From positions 1 through 16,528 of the forward strand of contig JAJYWT010000031.1 in the NCBI GenBank assembly GCA_021791345.1: a DNA stretch of 16,528 bases, given 5' to 3'. This stretch comes from a bacterium. Its GTDB lineage: Bacteria; Chloroflexota; Dormibacteria; UBA8260; Bog-877. The translations under genes and the position numbers were made by a program. The notes beneath the pieces were generated by a model. It saw only the letters and a program-made list of their open reading frames with translations, did not search any database and was not told the DNA's origin. Shown here piece after piece: positions 7,682 through 14,960 of the stretch (the stretch's first letter is position 1; every line of letters begins with the position of its first letter).

Positions 7682-7843
7682 TCATAGCGAGCTAAGGGCG
7701 GTTGCTTCCGCCTCGGTCGTGGGGCTCGGAGATTCCGGGGCAGCCGGTGCGGCGCCAACGGCCGACTTCCGACTGCCCCCGGCGTGGGAACGGCCGGGCG
7801 GGGCCTGACTCCTGCGCCCGCGGCTTGGATTTGACCAGGGCAT
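7682..7843 (-). CDS. Possible small operon protein, 53 residues, unknown
   Basis: ATG at 7843 opens 53 codons ending in TGA at 7682, between the FAH gene (30 bases after its stop) and the binding-protein gene. A strong ribosome site GGGAGG lies 7 bases before the ATG. Its context GGGAGGTTG is the same as that before the neighbouring FAH gene. About 70% of third positions are G or C. The peptide starts MPWSNPSRGRRSQ, is rich in Pro, Ala, Ser and Gly, basic in its first half and acidic at the end (TTEAEA), with no membrane helix or Cys, so it is probably disordered. I recognise no family. It may instead be a translated leader that tunes expression of the binding protein. Signal strength rests on the ribosome site and tight fit only. 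Confidence 0.4.
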   Translation of the reverse strand: MPWSNPSRGRRSQAPPGRSHAGGSRKSAVGAAPAAPESPSPTTEAEATALSSL

Positions 7844-7873
7844 GTCGCAACCTCCCTCTAATGCCAGCCGGTG

Positions 7874-8779
7874 CTAGAGCCCGGAGCCGGGTGAAACCGG
7901 CGGGACCCAGGTGCGGGGAACGTTCTGCGTGACCTCGGCGACCACCCGGTTGCGAATGGTGCCGACGCCCTCGATGGTGACCTCAACCACGTCTCCTGGA
8001 ACAAGCCAGAGCGGAGGCTGACGGCCGATGCCGACCCCTCCGGGAGTCCCCGTCGCGATCACATCACCGGGGCGCAGGGTGGTGTAGGAGGAAAAGAACT
8101 CGATGGCGCGGGGCACGTTGACCAGCATCTGGGAGGTCCTAGCGGACTGCCGGACATCTCCGTTGACCTTGGTGGTGAGAAGCACGTCGGACACATCCAC
8201 CTCGTCGACCGTGACCACCTCCGGTCCCAGCGGCATGGTCCCGTCGAAGTTCTTGCCCGGGGTCCACTGAGTTCCCGCGCGCTGCCAGTCGCGGGCGGAG
8301 CCGTCGTTGCAGACCACAAACCCCGCGATGGCATCCAGCGCCCTCTCGGCAGGAATGTATCGACCGCCCTGACCGATAACGATTCCCAGTTCGCCCTCAT
8401 AGTCGAACCGCTCGGTGAGGGCAGGACGCACCAGATCGGCAAATGGCCCGGTGAGGCTGTCGGCTCCTCTCACAAAGCTCTCGGGCCACTTCGGGACCGT
8501 GCGACCGGTCTCGATCGCATGCTCGCTGTAGTTGACCCCGAGGCAGAGGATGCGGGGTGGATCCGGTACCGCCGCCGCATAGTCCGCTTCCTCAACGGGG
8601 CGACCGTCGTGCGACTCCAGGGAGCGCAGCTGCGCAAGGGCGGCCGGCCCCGACGCGAGCGCCGAGCGGATGGTGGAAAGCGCTGGGTTGCCGGACTCCG
8701 CCGCGGCGTCGACGTAGCCGGCCCGACCGCGGACGTGCAGCCGTGGTCCCTCCGGCGTGTTGATCGTGGCCAACCTCAT
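7874..8779 (-). CDS. Fumarylacetoacetate hydrolase (FAH) family protein
   Basis: The 301-residue product has the short-FAH layout: a small N-terminal domain (about 1-70), then the catalytic beta-roll. Metal ligands are visible: Glu128 and Glu130 in DYEGELGIVIG (126-136) and Asp159 in CNDGSARDW (157-165). Lys176 in GKNFDG and TGTPGGVGIG (243-252) complete the site. LGVNYSEHA (80-88) is the usual entry to the domain. Family members (FAHD1, HpcE-type, YcgM, ureidoglycolate lyase-like) hydrolyse acylpyruvates, decarboxylate oxaloacetate or act on ring-cleavage products, using Mg or Mn in the cytoplasm. Which of these applies is unknown. ATG at 8779 has AAGGGAGG 11 bases upstream. It is the first gene of the leftward operon, downstream of the promoter at 8918-8946, followed by the small ORF and the liv importer. 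Confidence 0.93.
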   Translation of the reverse strand: MRLATINTPEGPRLHVRGRAGYVDAAAESGNPALSTIRSALASGPAALAQLRSLESHDGRPVEEADYAAAVPDPPRILCLGVNYSEHAIETGRTVPKWPESFVRGADSLTGPFADLVRPALTERFDYEGELGIVIGQGGRYIPAERALDAIAGFVVCNDGSARDWQRAGTQWTPGKNFDGTMPLGPEVVTVDEVDVSDVLLTTKVNGDVRQSARTSQMLVNVPRAIEFFSSYTTLRPGDVIATGTPGGVGIGRQPPLWLVPGDVVEVTIEGVGTIRNRVVAEVTQNVPRTWVPPVSPGSGL

Positions 8780-8909
8780 AGGACAGTCAACCTCCCTTCA
8801 TCTCGCATGTGTCTGTGGGGTTCACTCGGCAGCAGATCGATTGGCGCGCCTCGCGAAGGGCCCGGCCCAGCGCGGCTCCACCTGCTGGTTGCGTTACTGG
8901 GCAGAGCAT

Positions 8910-8930
8910 GGTGGTGCACTGTACACCACC
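8910..8930. promoter_or_regulatory. 21-base near-perfect palindrome, probable operator
   Basis: The arms GGTGGTGCAC (8910-8919) and GTACACCACC (8921-8930) are inverted copies around a central T, pairing at 9 of 10 positions. The mismatch is at 8917/8923. The palindrome overlaps the -10 element of the leftward promoter, the expected position of a repressor site. The TGGT..ACCA character recalls GntR/FadR-type operators, but the regulator class is inference. A related sequence TGGTATAC lies at 9120-9127 on the rightward side. Confidence 0.65.
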
Positions 8931-8946
8931 TACACAATTCCGTCAA
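8918..8946 (-). promoter_or_regulatory. Sigma70-type promoter of the FAH-liv operon
   Basis: Read on the minus strand, TTGACG (8946-8941; 5 of 6 to TTGACA) is followed, after exactly 17 bases, by TACAGT (8923-8918; 4 of 6 to TATAAT). Transcription would begin near 8911, leaving a leader of about 130 bases before the FAH start at 8779. The -10 falls inside the palindrome at 8910-8930, so occupancy of that site should block the promoter. This is the best promoter match I found in the window. Confidence 0.65.
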
Positions 8947-9119
8947 TAGCGTCTCGGGCCTGACTCCTGACATGCCGGTTCCACCCGGTGAGGTCAGATG
9001 ACCAGGGCCTGGCGCGGGCCACTCTTCGGGCATGCGAGCGCGGACGGCTGGGCCATGGTTGGAGGCTTTTGCACTGCGGTTTGGGAGCGGTTCGGGACAG
9101 GTGGCGAGTGGCTGGTGGA

Positions 9120-9130
9120 TGGTATACAAT
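9120..9130 (+). promoter_or_regulatory. Candidate extended -10 promoter for the peptide-transport operon
   Basis: TGG followed by TATACAAT gives an extended -10 (TGn plus TATACA, or TACAAT in a shifted register). No good -35 is seen; TGGCGA at 9102-9107 matches only half of the consensus. A start near 9137 would give a leader of about 290 bases before the ATG at 9430. TGGTATAC also resembles one arm of the palindrome at 8910-8930, so this may be an operator half instead of, or as well as, a promoter. Confidence 0.35.
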
Positions 9131-9194
9131 TCAGCCCTCGAATTTGCGAGCACCAGCGACGGTGACTACCGGGCAGCCACCAGGAAGGAGTTGA

Positions 9195-9245
9195 ATGCGC
9201 GTTCCGTCTTGCAGTTGGGAAGTGGGCGTTGCCCGATGGGTCTGA
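9195..9245 (+). CDS. Possible 16-codon leader peptide
   Basis: GGAAGGAG ends 4 bases before ATG at 9195, which opens a short frame (MRVPSCSWEVGVARWV, stop TGA at 9243-9245) in the leader of the binding-protein gene, downstream of the candidate promoter. The ribosome site is better than average for this window, but spacing is tight and no run of codons for a single amino acid suggests attenuation. A longer overlapping frame (TTG at 9191 to TGA at 9433) shares the same ribosome site but has no protein-like composition. Low confidence. Confidence 0.2.
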   Translation: MRVPSCSWEVGVARWV

Positions 9246-9429
9246 CTTCGCAGCCCCTGCCGGTCACTGGGTTCGCGGTCTGCGCGCGACCTGAGTTCAG
9301 GCAGGTCGAAGTGGATCTAAGGTCGGGCGGATGTAGGTCATCGAGGCGCGAACTGGGCGTACCAGCCCAGGGCCAACCGAAGCTGCCGGTTGTCCGGCAC
9401 AGCATTTCAGAGGAGGCAACCAGGAAGTC

Positions 9430-11067
9430 ATGAAACTGTTATCCAGGATTCCCCGACCGATGCGAGCGGGGGCGATACTCGCGGCCGGGGCCGTCCTGCT
9501 GGCGGCCTGTTCCTCGACCCCTGCCAAGAGCACCAAGACCGCGACAACGACGAAGGTGCAGAACGGGGGCACCCTGACAGTCGGGATTCCCAACGCTCCG
9601 ACCGCGCTGGATCCGTCCACGGAAGGGTCCCTGGTGGGCCGCATCATCTTCACCAACATGTGCCTCAGCCTCTACGGGATCAACCAGCAGATGGCGGTGG
9701 TGCCGGTCCTGGCCTCTGCGATGCCGACCATCAGCGATGGCGGGCTGCTCTACACGATCAAGCTGCGCAAGGGGCTCAAGTTCAACGACGGCACTCCTCT
9801 GAACGCCCAGGCGGTGAAGGTCTCGTTGGACCGGGACAAGACGCTCCCCACCTCGGCCAGGGCGGCCAACCTCAAGCCGGTGAGCAGTGTGTCAGTGGTC
9901 AACTCGGACACCTTCCAGCTGCACCTCAGCACCCCCGACGCACCTCTCACCAGCATCCTGGCGGCCCGCTCGGGGATCATCATGTCGCCGACCGCGCTGG
10001 CTCGCGAGGGGACCAATTTCTTCCAGGACCCGGTGTGCGTGGGGCCCTTCGCCTTCAAGGCGCGCCCGTCCCTGGACGAGGTGATCCTCACCCGCTCGAA
10101 GTACTTCAACGGTGCGGCCGCCGGCATCCCCACCCTGCTCGGCGGCAGCCCCCACATCCAGACCCTGATCTTCGAGGCCATCACGGACCCCAGCACCTGC
10201 TACTCGGACCTGCTGGCGGGCTCGATCAACGTGGCGGGCCCGGGATGCCTGGCTCCCAACGACTACAAGCTGCTGACCCAGAACTCCTCCTACAACACCA
10301 GGCAGCTGACCTCCAACGGGTATGAGGGGATCGACATCAACGTGACCAATGGCGCTGGTTTCACCAAGCCGGCAACGCCGGCCAACAATCCGCTGGCAAC
10401 CCATCCGCTGCTGCGCGAGGCGCTGGCGCTGACGATCAACCGGCAGACCATCAACAAGGTCGCCTACGACAACAGCAACGTCGTCGGCTGTGGCCCAATC
10501 AGCCCCAGCAGCGTCTACTACACCAAGCTCAACTGCCCCTCTCCGAACATCGCAGAGGCCAAGAAGCTGGTCGCCGAGTCGGGAGTCAAGACCCCGATCG
10601 ACCTCACCTTGATGGTGCCGACCGGAACCGTGAATGTGGAGCAGGGCGAGATCCAGGCCAGCGAGGCCGCTCCCGCCGGCTTCAAGATCACGGTTCAGCC
10701 GACCGAGTTCACCACCGCGCTGGCCACCGCCCAGGCGGGCAACTACCAGCTCTTCGACATCGGCTGGTCGGGCCGGGTCGACCCCGATCAGAACACAACC
10801 CCCTTCTACACCCAGGGGAGCGCCTTCGACTACACCGGGCAGGGTCCGTCGTCGATCCTGACCCCTCTGACCGAGGCGCGCGCCACCACCAACGTCAGCC
10901 GCCGCAAGGCGCTGTACTACCAGGCGGAGCAGGCGATGCTGCAATACAACGGCATCATCTACCTCTTCCACCTGACCAACCAGATCGCCTATCCAAAGTC
11001 AGTGGTCGGCCTCGGCTTCACCCCCGACGGACTGCTGCATCTCGGTTCGGTGGGCCTGGCCGGCTGA
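9430..11067 (+). CDS. Peptide/nickel-type ABC transporter substrate-binding lipoprotein (SBP_bac_5, DppA/GsiB-like)
   Basis: The 545-residue product fits the 500-560 usual for family 5 binding proteins. It starts with a lipoprotein signal (MKLLSRIPRPMR, then AGAILAAGAVLLAAC) with lipobox Cys27 and a Ser/Thr/Lys linker. The mature fold opens GGTLTVGIPNAPTALDP, continues with LYTIKLRKGLKFNDGTPL (the family signature) and VSLDRDKT, and later shows HPLLREALALTINRQTI and FDIGWSGRVDPDQN. It should bind peptides or similar amide-containing solutes outside the membrane and deliver them to DppB/DppC. Many relatives bind opines, glutathione, nickel complexes or sugars, so the ligand is open. ATG at 9430 gives a complete signal; both GAGGAGG and AGGAAG precede it, at long and short spacing. 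It is first in its operon, 61 bases before dppB. Confidence 0.95.
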   Translation: MKLLSRIPRPMRAGAILAAGAVLLAACSSTPAKSTKTATTTKVQNGGTLTVGIPNAPTALDPSTEGSLVGRIIFTNMCLSLYGINQQMAVVPVLASAMPTISDGGLLYTIKLRKGLKFNDGTPLNAQAVKVSLDRDKTLPTSARAANLKPVSSVSVVNSDTFQLHLSTPDAPLTSILAARSGIIMSPTALAREGTNFFQDPVCVGPFAFKARPSLDEVILTRSKYFNGAAAGIPTLLGGSPHIQTLIFEAITDPSTCYSDLLAGSINVAGPGCLAPNDYKLLTQNSSYNTRQLTSNGYEGIDINVTNGAGFTKPATPANNPLATHPLLREALALTINRQTINKVAYDNSNVVGCGPISPSSVYYTKLNCPSPNIAEAKKLVAESGVKTPIDLTLMVPTGTVNVEQGEIQASEAAPAGFKITVQPTEFTTALATAQAGNYQLFDIGWSGRVDPDQNTTPFYTQGSAFDYTGQGPSSILTPLTEARATTNVSRRKALYYQAEQAMLQYNGIIYLFHLTNQIAYPKSVVGLGFTPDGLLHLGSVGLAG

Positions 11068-11128
11068 TGACCAGGGAGATCCCAGCCAGCTCCGCCGCAG
11101 GGGCGGCTCTCACCTCCGGGAACGGCCG

Positions 11129-12088
11129 GTGAGGGCCTACATCCTGCGGCGGGGCGGGATCTCTTTGCTGACCCTGATCATCGCCTCCATGGTCGTCTTC
11201 TTGGGGGTGAGGGCGGTGCCCGGAAGCCCGGCCACCGCCCTCACCGGCAACACCAACTTCAGCCAGGCGGCGCTGGCCGCGATCAATCGGGAGTACGGCC
11301 TGGACAAGCCCCTTCCGCTCCAGTACGTGGACTGGGTGGGGCAGGTCGTGACCGGCCACCTGGGATCGTCCCCGGTGACAGGCATGCCCGTCACCGAGGA
11401 GCTCGGCAACGCCTTTCCGATCACCTTCGAGCTCACGGTCCTGTCGATGCTGGTGGCGCTGATTCTGGGAATCCCCACCGGCGTTATCGCCGCCATCCGC
11501 CGGGGCCGTCCGGCGGACTACGCCAGCAACGGGCTGGCACTCTTCGGGCTCTCCATCCCGAGCTTCTGGTTCGGGATCGTGCTGATCCTGCTCCTCTCGG
11601 TCTATCTGAAGTGGCTGCCGGCCTCTGGTTTCATCTCGTTCAGCCAGAGCCCCGGGCAGAACCTGGCCCACATGGCGATGCCGGCCTTCGTCCTGGGCAC
11701 CGGGGTGGCCGCGGTGCTGATGCGCCAGACCCGGTCCGGGATGCTGGAGACGCTGCGCCAGGACTACGTGCGGACCGCCCGCGCCAAGGGCCTCTCGGAG
11801 TGGGTGGTGGTGCTGAAGCACGCCCTGCGCAACAGCCTGGTCACCGTCGCCACCGTCATCGGACTTCAGTTCGGGATCCTGCTCTCGGGCGTCGCCGTCA
11901 CCGAGAACGTGTTCGGGCTGCCGGGAATCGGCCAGCTCACGATCAACGCGGTGTTTCAGCGCGACTATCCCACCATTCAGGCGGTGGCGCTGCTGACCGC
12001 GGCGATCGTGATCCTGATCAACTTCCTGATGGACTTCATCTACATGGCGCTGAGCCCCAAGGTCCGGCTGGCCGGAGAGCCGGGATGA
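11129..12088 (+). CDS. dppB: Peptide-type ABC transporter permease, DppB/GsiC-like
   Basis: The 319-residue membrane protein has six likely helices (about 9-29, 100-122, 136-160, 183-199, 236-260, 286-308). YGLDKPLPLQYVDWV (56-70) is the external-loop signature of DppB/OppB proteins. DYVRTARAKGLSEWVVVLKH (212-231) is the coupling (EAA) loop that docks on DppD/DppF. ENVFGLPGIGQL (259-270) is also conserved. GTG at 11129 is the start: it gives the normal MRAYILRR N-terminus. The ribosome site is weak (GGGA). The 61 bases before it contain a small GC stem (GCCGC/GCGGC, 11094-11107) but no terminator. The stop overlaps the dppC start (ATGA). It forms one half of the import channel. Confidence 0.95.
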   Translation: MRAYILRRGGISLLTLIIASMVVFLGVRAVPGSPATALTGNTNFSQAALAAINREYGLDKPLPLQYVDWVGQVVTGHLGSSPVTGMPVTEELGNAFPITFELTVLSMLVALILGIPTGVIAAIRRGRPADYASNGLALFGLSIPSFWFGIVLILLLSVYLKWLPASGFISFSQSPGQNLAHMAMPAFVLGTGVAAVLMRQTRSGMLETLRQDYVRTARAKGLSEWVVVLKHALRNSLVTVATVIGLQFGILLSGVAVTENVFGLPGIGQLTINAVFQRDYPTIQAVALLTAAIVILINFLMDFIYMALSPKVRLAGEPG

Positions 12089-12969
12089 TCGCGACCGTCC
12101 CGGGGGCCGACTCTTCCCTGGTGCTCGCCCCTCCCTCCAGGCAGGGATGGTGGCGCAGGTTCCGGCGCCGGCCGCCGGCGGTGATCGGGCTGGCGGGGGT
12201 CGTGATCGTGGTGCTGGTGGCGGTCCTGGCGCCGTTTCTGGCTCACTACTCGCCCACGGTGAGCCAGTTCGGTGAGGTGCTCAAGGGGCCGTTCAGCCCC
12301 GGCCACATTCTGGGCACTGATGAACTGGGCCGGGACGAGCTCTCGCGCCTGATCTACGGATCCCAGTCCACCCTGGAGGTGGGGGTGCTGGCCACCCTGC
12401 TGGCGATGGTGGTGGCGGTTCCCATCGGGATAGCGTCGGGCTTCTACCGCGGGGCGATCGACATGGTGGCGATGCGGATCACCGACGTGGTGCTCGCCTT
12501 CCCGTTCCTATTGATAGCGGTGGGGCTGGCGGCCATCTTCGGCCCTTCGCTTCAGAACATCATCGTGGCGCTGGGGGTGGCTCAGCTGCCGGGGTCGATC
12601 CGCATCGCGCGGGCGGAGGCGATGGCGCTCAGGGAGCAGGACTTCGTGCAGGCGGCGATCGTGACCGGGGTCAAGGACCGGGTCATCCTGTTCCGCCACC
12701 TCTTTCCCAACATGCTGAGCCCGCTGCTGGTGCAGGCATCCGTCTCCATCCCGGCGGCGATCCTGGGGTCGGCCCTGCTCTCGTATCTGGGGCTGGGAGT
12801 GCAACCACCGACCCCCTCCTGGGGCAACATGCTGGCGAGCGCCCAGACCTACCTGTACAACGATCCCTGGATCGCCATCTTCCCGGGCATCGCGATCTTC
12901 CTAACCACCTTGTCCTTCAACCTCTTGGGGGACGGGCTTCGGGATCTGTTCGATCCCTCCATGCGCTAG
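12085..12969 (+). CDS. dppC: Peptide-type ABC transporter permease, DppC/GsiD-like
   Basis: From ATG at 12085 the product has 294 residues, the usual size. An upstream extension of the same frame (from 11611) lies inside dppB and is rejected. This ATG overlaps the dppB stop by four bases and has GGAGAG upstream. Visible elements: basic N-terminus RRFRRRP (24-30), first helix (about 33-53), HILGTDELGRDELSRLIYG (74-92, the DppC/OppC signature), the coupling loop DFVQAAIVTGVKDRVILFRH (186-205), GLGVQPPTPSWGNML (236-250) and the classic C-terminus NLLGDGLRDLFDP (279-291). It pairs with DppB to form the channel. dppD begins at the very next base after its stop. Confidence 0.95.
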   Translation: MIATVPGADSSLVLAPPSRQGWWRRFRRRPPAVIGLAGVVIVVLVAVLAPFLAHYSPTVSQFGEVLKGPFSPGHILGTDELGRDELSRLIYGSQSTLEVGVLATLLAMVVAVPIGIASGFYRGAIDMVAMRITDVVLAFPFLLIAVGLAAIFGPSLQNIIVALGVAQLPGSIRIARAEAMALREQDFVQAAIVTGVKDRVILFRHLFPNMLSPLLVQASVSIPAAILGSALLSYLGLGVQPPTPSWGNMLASAQTYLYNDPWIAIFPGIAIFLTTLSFNLLGDGLRDLFDPSMR

Positions 12970-13965
12970 ATGGCCGACCTGATCACGGTCCAGGACCTGC
13001 AGGTGCGCCTGTTCGACCGCGTCGGTCAGGTGGTGGCAGTGCGCGACGTCAGCCTCTCCGTTCAGGCTGGCGAGGTGGTGGCGCTGGTTGGAGAGTCGGG
13101 CTGCGGCAAGTCCGTCACCGCGCTGGCGCTGCTGCGGCTGCTGCCTCCGGATGCTCAGATCTCCGGAAGCGCGGTCTTTGAGGGGCGTGACCTGTTGCAG
13201 CTGCCTGCCAAGCAGCTGCGGGCGATTAGGGGGCGTGACATCGCGATGGTGTTCCAGGAGCCGATGACCTCGCTCAATCCGGCCTTCACCATTGGCAATC
13301 AGATCGGAGAGGTGCTCAGGCTGCACAAGGGGTTGCACGGCCAGGCGGCGCGCGCCCGTGCCGCCGAGCTGTTGAGCCTGGTCCGGATCGGCAGCCCCGA
13401 GGAGCGGCTGAGAGCCTACCCGCACCAGCTCTCGGGCGGGATGCGGCAGCGCGCCATGATCGCGATGGCGCTCGCCTGCGATCCCAAGCTGCTGATCCTC
13501 GACGAGCCCACCACCGCCCTGGATGTCACTACCCAGGCCCAGATCCTGGATATCGTCCGGGATCTGCGGGAGCGGCTTTCGATGTCGATCCTGCTGATCA
13601 CCCACGACCTGGGCGTGGTGGCCGACCTGGCCGACCGGGTGGCGGTCATGTACGCCGGCAGCAAGGTGGAGGATGCCGAGGTGCATCGGCTCTTCGCAGC
13701 ACCCCGGCACCCGTACACCGCCGGCCTGCTGCGGGCGCTTCCCCGGCGGGGGCGCCGCGCCGGGGATGCCCAGGAGCGGCTGACCGAGATCCCCGGGCTG
13801 GTGCCGGTGCTCCGGGGCGTGGCGGAGGCGTGCGCGTTCGCACCCCGATGCCCCCGCCAGCAGGAGGACTGCTCGGCGCGTTACCCGACCCTGGCGCCGT
13901 GCGAGGCGGAGCACCAGGTGGCCTGCTTCCACCCGGAGCCGGTGACGGCGGGGTCCCCGGCGTGA
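12970..13965 (+). CDS. dppD: Peptide-type ABC transporter ATPase, DppD/OppD-like
   Basis: This 331-residue cytoplasmic ATPase has Walker A GESGCGKS (41-48), Q-loop Gln96, signature LSGGM (154-158), Walker B LLILDE (174-179) and switch His212. RHPYTAGLLRALP (246-258) begins the oligopeptide-family C-terminal extension. That extension carries clustered cysteines (288, 294, 301, 311, 319). Relatives of solved structure hold an iron-sulfur cluster with such cysteines, so one is likely here, though not provable from sequence. ATG directly follows the dppC stop. The 3' end overlaps dppF by four bases (GTGA). It forms a heterodimer with DppF that drives uptake. Confidence 0.95.
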   Translation: MADLITVQDLQVRLFDRVGQVVAVRDVSLSVQAGEVVALVGESGCGKSVTALALLRLLPPDAQISGSAVFEGRDLLQLPAKQLRAIRGRDIAMVFQEPMTSLNPAFTIGNQIGEVLRLHKGLHGQAARARAAELLSLVRIGSPEERLRAYPHQLSGGMRQRAMIAMALACDPKLLILDEPTTALDVTTQAQILDIVRDLRERLSMSILLITHDLGVVADLADRVAVMYAGSKVEDAEVHRLFAAPRHPYTAGLLRALPRRGRRAGDAQERLTEIPGLVPVLRGVAEACAFAPRCPRQQEDCSARYPTLAPCEAEHQVACFHPEPVTAGSPA

Positions 13966-14960
13966 GCACTCCGGTGCTGGAGGTGGACCGCCTGCGCATG
14001 GAGTTCCGGGCGCCCCGGAACTCCGGGGGCCGCAGGGTGCAGGCCGTCCGGGACGTCAGCCTGGAGGTCGGGGAGGGGGAGATCCTGGGGCTGGTCGGGG
14101 AGACCGGGTCCGGCAAGACCACCGTCGGCAAGTGCGTGGTGCGGCTGCTGCGGCCCACCGCGGGCTCCATCCGGTTCATGGGTACCGACATCACCACCAT
14201 GCCGGCGGGGCAGTTGCGGCCGTTGCGCAGCCGCATCCAGATGGTGTTCCAGGACCCCTACTCCTCGCTCGATCCCAGGATGACGGTCACCCAGATCGTG
14301 GCCGAGCCGCTGCGCGCTCATGGCACCCATTCCGGCTCCGACATTCGAGCCGTGGTGCGACGGACGGTGGAGCGGGTCGGGCTCTCCCAGCAGGTCCTCG
14401 ACCGGTATCCCAACGAGCTCTCCGGAGGTCAGCGCCAGCGGGTCGGGCTGGCGCGGGCGCTGGTGCTGGAGCCGCGGCTGCTGATCGCCGACGAGCCGGT
14501 GTCCGCGCTGGACGTGTCGGTGCGCGCCGGGATCCTCAACCTCCTGGTCGATCTGCAGCGGACCATGGGCTTCTCCTGCCTGTTCATCACCCACGACCTT
14601 TCGGTGGCGGAGTTCCTGTGCGACCGGGTGGCGGTCATGTACCTGGGCGAGATAGTGGAGGTGGGCACCCGCGACGAGGTCTTCGGCGCGGCCCGCCATC
14701 CCTACACCAGATCACTGCTCGGGGCAGCTCCCCTGGCGGATCCGGTCGAGCAGCGCAGCCGGAAGCGGGTCATCCTGCCGGGCGAGCCGCCCAGCGCGAT
14801 CGAGCCCCCACCGGGATGCAGCCTCAACCCGCGGTGCCCCCTGGCCGATCAGCGCTGCACGCAGGAGGCCCCGGCGCCGACCCAGGTATCCAGTGGTGGG
14901 CACGTCGTGAGATGCCATCGCGTTCAGGAACAGTTGGACTTGGAGGTTGCCCGTTCATGA
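13962..14960 (+). CDS. dppF: Peptide-type ABC transporter ATPase, DppF/OppF-like
   Basis: The GTG at 13962, overlapping the dppD stop as GTGA, gives a 332-residue protein starting MSTPVLEVDRLRMEF, the normal family opening. An upstream extension of the frame to 13830 lies within dppD and is rejected. Motifs: Walker A GETGSGKTT (46-54), Q-loop Gln97, LSGGQ (153-157), Walker B LLIADE (173-178), His211. The C-terminal extension has RHPYTRSLL (245-253), LPGEPPSAIEPPPGC (272-286) and cysteines 286, 292, 299 and 318, again fitting an iron-sulfur site. A strong inverted repeat lies in codons 13-21. The stop overlaps the start of the hydrolase gene (ATGA), so the hydrolase is translationally coupled to the importer. 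Confidence 0.95.
   Translation: MSTPVLEVDRLRMEFRAPRNSGGRRVQAVRDVSLEVGEGEILGLVGETGSGKTTVGKCVVRLLRPTAGSIRFMGTDITTMPAGQLRPLRSRIQMVFQDPYSSLDPRMTVTQIVAEPLRAHGTHSGSDIRAVVRRTVERVGLSQQVLDRYPNELSGGQRQRVGLARALVLEPRLLIADEPVSALDVSVRAGILNLLVDLQRTMGFSCLFITHDLSVAEFLCDRVAVMYLGEIVEVGTRDEVFGAARHPYTRSLLGAAPLADPVEQRSRKRVILPGEPPSAIEPPPGCSLNPRCPLADQRCTQEAPAPTQVSSGGHVVRCHRVQEQLDLEVARS
14000..14024 (+). repeat. Perfect 11-bp inverted repeat inside the 5' end of dppF
   Basis: GGAGTTCCGGG (14000-14010), loop CGC, then the exact reverse complement CCCGGAACTCC (14014-14024). The stem-loop would form in the message 38 bases after the dppF GTG, in the segment encoding EFRAPRNS between the first two strands of the ATPase. 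A stem this strong near a start could slow ribosomes or mark a processing site. It is fully within the coding frame and no function is proven. Confidence 0.6.

Larger units (their letters stand above)
8780..9429. other. 650-base divergent control region, no protein gene called
   Basis: This gap separates the leftward FAH-liv operon from the rightward peptide-transport operon. Its left half carries the palindrome and leftward promoter listed separately. Its right half carries an extended -10 candidate, a possible leader ORF, a perfect CCTGA-GT-TCAGG inverted repeat (9290-9301) nested in CGACCT/AGGTCG arms (9287-9308), and the nine-base repeat ACCAGGAAG at 9179-9187 and 9419-9427, the second just before the binding-protein ATG. 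Open frames crossing the region lack plausible protein composition. No regulator gene lies here, so the controlling factor is encoded elsewhere. Confidence 0.7.

Noticed and set aside
9191..9433. 81-codon TTG-started frame running into the binding-protein ATG
   Set aside because: The composition is not protein-like. The ATGA overlap arises automatically wherever ATG is followed by A, and the ribosome site directly abuts the TTG.
11611..12084. N-terminal extension of the dppC frame
   Set aside because: It lies within dppB in another frame. The 12085 ATG gives the normal DppC length with an ATGA overlap.
13830..13961. N-terminal extension of the dppF frame
   Set aside because: It lies within dppD. 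GTG at 13962 gives the normal DppF N-terminus and a GTGA overlap.
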